Shown: in pieces, positions 5,722 through 8,061 of the stretch
Position numbering within the stretch: the stretch's first letter is position 1
Layout of the letters: the number at the start of each line of letters is the position of its first letter
NCBI GenBank assembly: GCA_020348925.1
Contig: CP070758.1
Coordinates: forward strand, 3,672,898-3,680,958
DNA length: 8,061 nt
Direction of reading: 5' to 3'
Source: Gemmatimonadota bacterium
GTDB taxonomy: Bacteria; JBHIER01; G020348925
Notes under the pieces: model-generated
Seen by the model: only the letters and a program-made list of their open reading frames with translations
Databases searched by the model: none
What the model was told of the DNA's origin: nothing
Position numbers and translations under genes: made by a program

Positions 5722-8061
5722 ATGGAAAAGAGTACTTCTTATTGTTGTCATACGGTGATGCTTGTTATTATTGCGGTGTGTGGTCTTGTGATGCTGGTGA
5801 CTCCCTTGAAGGTTCTCGGACAGGCGTATGAGGATGCCTGCGAGTGCTGGGACAGTGAAGGCTGCGCTTGCAGCGAAGATTACGACCCGTCCGGCGATTA
5901 CACCTTCGACGAATTGTACGCGTGTGAGAGTGTCCCGCAGTGTAGCCTCATTGTATGTAACCAGGCTTACGTCTGCAGTCTGTTCAATGAAGGTGTGACC
6001 TATGAGGAACTCGTGACATGTGTAGAGGAGTTTGTCGATCTGTCTCAGTCCGGTCTGCCTGCAGGATTCTTTTTAGCATTTGCTTTACAACAATGCAACT
6101 TCTCTATTGAAGAGATACTGGCAGCTGGCTTACCGCCGTGCTACCTGATGCTAAACATTTCCATCGGCGGTGTCACCATTTCCTGTGAGGTGCTCGATTA
6201 CGTGACCTTAGAGGGGGTCATCCCATGTTTTACCCAGTTGATTGAGGATATGATATCTTCTGGAATAGGTTTGTTTTCTCCAGAATTAGCACCATTCTTC
6301 AGTGCTATTATCAATTGCTCTATAGTTGAGCAATGCGATATACCTCCGGATGAGCTCGGTGTAACGGCGTGTGATCTCATGATATGTGAGATTCTTAATT
6401 TTTTCTTGCAGGGAGGCCCAGGTAGCGGTGATCTCTGCGATCTGATCTATGACGCGACCTTTGACGATCTCGTCGCGTGTAGTGAAGAGTTGGAAGCTCT
6501 GATCGATCTACTCACTCAATTAGGTCAAGGAGGATCAGGATCTGGCGTGGAAATGGACCCGCTGTTTATGGTCCTGTCCATGCTGATGGGGTGCTCCGAT
6601 GTTCCCCTGAATGATCTATTGGACTTTGGAATGCCGCCGTGCCTTCTCACGTTCATGCAAACCGCCACTAGCTGTTCTCTGTACGATAAGGGTGTCACCC
6701 CTGACGATTACACAGCGTGTGCCGAAGAGGTCATTCCGCTGTTTGGAGACCAGCTCGGAGGTCTCATCGGAGAAGAGCAGTTGTTGCTCATATCGTATTC
6801 ATATTCGTGCCAATTGCTCCAGGATGAGTGTGTAACTTTGGATTCGTTGCTCACAGAGGGTGTGCCACCGTGCTTTCTCCTTTTTTGTGGTGTATCCGCC
6901 TGTAGCACGTACAAAGCGGGTGCAAGCACACAGGAAATTCTCACATGCTTCGATGATGTTTTTACTGAGGAACTTCTCGCTCTGCTGGGAAGTATCTTTG
7001 GAGGTTTTGAATTAGATATAGAAACTTTGCGTGCATTCATGAGTTGCGATCTCTATCAGCAATGCGATATCCCTCTCGAAGAGATGCTGGGAAGTGTATC
7101 GGCGTGCAGTCTTTTAAAGTGCGTTGAACCTGTCCCTGTCTGCAGTCTGATCAAATCGGGTGTGGACCTCGGAGAGCTTATGTCTTGCGAAGTCCATGCC
7201 TGTAGTATTTATAAATGTGATCCGACAACGCTGTGCGATCTGATTTCAGACGATGTACCCGTCGGGGATCTCCTTGAGTGTGGGGCGCCTGCCTGCAGCA
7301 TATATAAGTGTGATTCAAGTAAGCTGTGTGCCCTGCTTACTGAGAACGCAGGTGTCGGGGATCTCCTTGAGTGTGGGGCACCTGCCTGTAGTATATACAA
7401 GTGTGATTCGGGTAAGTTGTGCGATTTGGTCTCCGAAAACGTACCCGTTTCCGAGCTTTTAAAGTGTCCAATACCTCCGGATCCGTGCGACATATACGAC
7501 TGCGATCCGACGAAGCTGTGCGATCTGGTTGATGAAGATGTAGCCGTAGGGGATCTCCTGAATTGCAGTGCCAGTGCCTGTGACATCTATACCTGTGATG
7601 GGACGACCCTTCCCGATCTCATCACACAGGGGCAAGCGTGCGATCTCTATTCTCCCCCGTGCGAAGTACCCTTGTGCGACCTGATCGACGAGGGGGCACA
7701 ACCGGCGGCGCTTCTCGCCTGCTTGGATAGCCCATGCGAGCTGTGTGATTGCGACGTTGCCGATGTCTGTCCACATCTCACGCCTGGTGATGACTGCGAT
7801 GGTGATTTCGGCCTCAACGGCGACGAATGCAACGGGGGGACAGATCCCTGTGTCTTCGATGACAGGGACGACGACACTGTCTCGGTTTTCTTCGACAACT
7901 GTCCTGACGATCCCAATCATGGTCAGGAGGACGGGGATGTGGACGGGGTGGGTGACGTCTGTGACAACTGTCCGGCGGTATACAATCCCGGCCAGGAGGA
8001 TTTCAATGACGACGGTATTGGCAACCACTGCCAGGACTCCGACGACGACGGCGTACTGGAC
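5722..8061 (+). CDS. Large secreted Cys-module repeat protein with thrombospondin type 3-like repeats (partial, 3' end outside window)
   Basis: This frame is open from ATG 5722 to the window edge (780 codons, no stop). AAGGAG sits seven bases before the start. Residues 1-35 look like a signal peptide: EK, a hydrophobic core at 12-29, and a likely cut after VLGQA. Residues 36-84 are Cys-rich and acidic. Five long units begin at C85, C155, C239, C318 and C394. Each opens with a C-x13/14-C module (for example CSLFNEGVTYEELVTC), has a 24-37-residue hydrophobic insert, and mostly closes with further Cys pairs. From C474 short units of 31-33 residues follow, with the pattern C-x4-C-x5-C-x14-C. Residues 725-780 hold DNCPxxxNP and DxDxDGxGD motifs of TSP3-type calcium-binding repeats. 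The protein is acidic and presumably exported and disulfide-bonded. I do not recognise the Cys-module family and assign no function; adhesion or a surface role is only a guess. Confidence 0.85.
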   Translation, partial: MEKSTSYCCHTVMLVIIAVCGLVMLVTPLKVLGQAYEDACECWDSEGCACSEDYDPSGDYTFDELYACESVPQCSLIVCNQAYVCSLFNEGVTYEELVTCVEEFVDLSQSGLPAGFFLAFALQQCNFSIEEILAAGLPPCYLMLNISIGGVTISCEVLDYVTLEGVIPCFTQLIEDMISSGIGLFSPELAPFFSAIINCSIVEQCDIPPDELGVTACDLMICEILNFFLQGGPGSGDLCDLIYDATFDDLVACSEELEALIDLLTQLGQGGSGSGVEMDPLFMVLSMLMGCSDVPLNDLLDFGMPPCLLTFMQTATSCSLYDKGVTPDDYTACAEEVIPLFGDQLGGLIGEEQLLLISYSYSCQLLQDECVTLDSLLTEGVPPCFLLFCGVSACSTYKAGASTQEILTCFDDVFTEELLALLGSIFGGFELDIETLRAFMSCDLYQQCDIPLEEMLGSVSACSLLKCVEPVPVCSLIKSGVDLGELMSCEVHACSIYKCDPTTLCDLISDDVPVGDLLECGAPACSIYKCDSSKLCALLTENAGVGDLLECGAPACSIYKCDSGKLCDLVSENVPVSELLKCPIPPDPCDIYDCDPTKLCDLVDEDVAVGDLLNCSASACDIYTCDGTTLPDLITQGQACDLYSPPCEVPLCDLIDEGAQPAALLACLDSPCELCDCDVADVCPHLTPGDDCDGDFGLNGDECNGGTDPCVFDDRDDDTVSVFFDNCPDDPNHGQEDGDVDGVGDVCDNCPAVYNPGQEDFNDDGIGNHCQDSDDDGVLD
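7171..7641 (+). repeat. Five tandem 31-33-codon repeats inside the secreted protein gene
   Basis: The units span residues 484-514, 515-545, 546-576, 577-609 and 610-640 (31, 31, 31, 33 and 31 codons). Each reads roughly G-[DE]-L-[LM]-x-C-x4-C-[SD]-I-Y-x-C-D-x3-L-C-x-L-[ILV], and the last has Pro where the third Cys should be. The second and third copies are closest: over the first 66 bases (7264-7329 against 7357-7422) I count 8 differences, 7 of them synonymous. This points to a fairly recent duplication followed by selection on the protein sequence. Confidence 0.8.

Noticed and set aside
5974-7140. Saposin-like (sphingolipid activator) domains, suggested by units of about 80 residues rich in Cys and helices next to ceramide genes.
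   Set aside because: The cysteine spacing (C-x14-C, insert, C-x5/6-C-x13-C-x4-C) does not match the saposin six-Cys pattern, so the likeness is only superficial.
7459-8028. A 189-codon open frame on the minus strand opposite the secreted protein gene.
   Set aside because: It lies antisense to the Cys-module and TSP3-like coding region, whose reading frame is clearly meaningful. Its long openness is a by-product of the repetitive Asp/Cys codon pattern; it has no ribosome binding site or recognisable domain.

Overview
The window looks like Gram-negative bacterial DNA, most likely from a proteobacterial or Desulfobacterota/Myxococcota-type lineage. The evidence is a sphingolipid (ceramide) synthesis locus of the Caulobacter type next to a very large secreted Cys-rich protein that runs into thrombospondin type 3-like calcium-binding repeats. 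The lineage is an inference from gene content; no rRNA or other marker is present.

Region 1 (1-657) is AT-rich and has no convincing protein gene. From about 182 to 450 it carries several clean hairpins, two closed by GNRA tetraloops, after a GTGTG. This looks like structured RNA, possibly the 5' half (domains I-III) of a truncated group II intron. A 55-codon Arg-rich ORF of doubtful status follows at 456-623.

Region 2 (658-5242) is a lipid locus. On the minus strand is an extended SDR of the 3-ketosphinganine reductase (CerR) type. Diverging from it on the plus strand are serine palmitoyltransferase (spt), a GNAT-fold protein matching the description of bacterial ceramide synthase (cerS), and a YbhN/UPF0104 flippase-like membrane protein. 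Together they would condense serine with an acyl thioester, reduce the ketone, N-acylate the base to make a (dihydro)ceramide, and perhaps move the lipid across the inner membrane. The acyl carrier protein and its synthetase, known from Caulobacter, are not in the window.

Region 3 (5243-5721) is intergenic. It has a cluster of palindromes including a perfect 12-bp inverted repeat, then a near-consensus sigma70 promoter (TTGACA, 17 bp, TATTAT) and a leader of about 175 nt.

Region 4 (5722-8061, continuing past the window) is one open frame of at least 780 codons. It has a signal peptide, then an array of Cys-bounded modules (C-x13/14-C and C-x4-C) in five long units of 70-84 residues followed by five short units of 31-33 residues, then Asp/Asn-rich TSP3-like repeats. 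I do not recognise the Cys-module family. It is the least explained and most striking part of the window.
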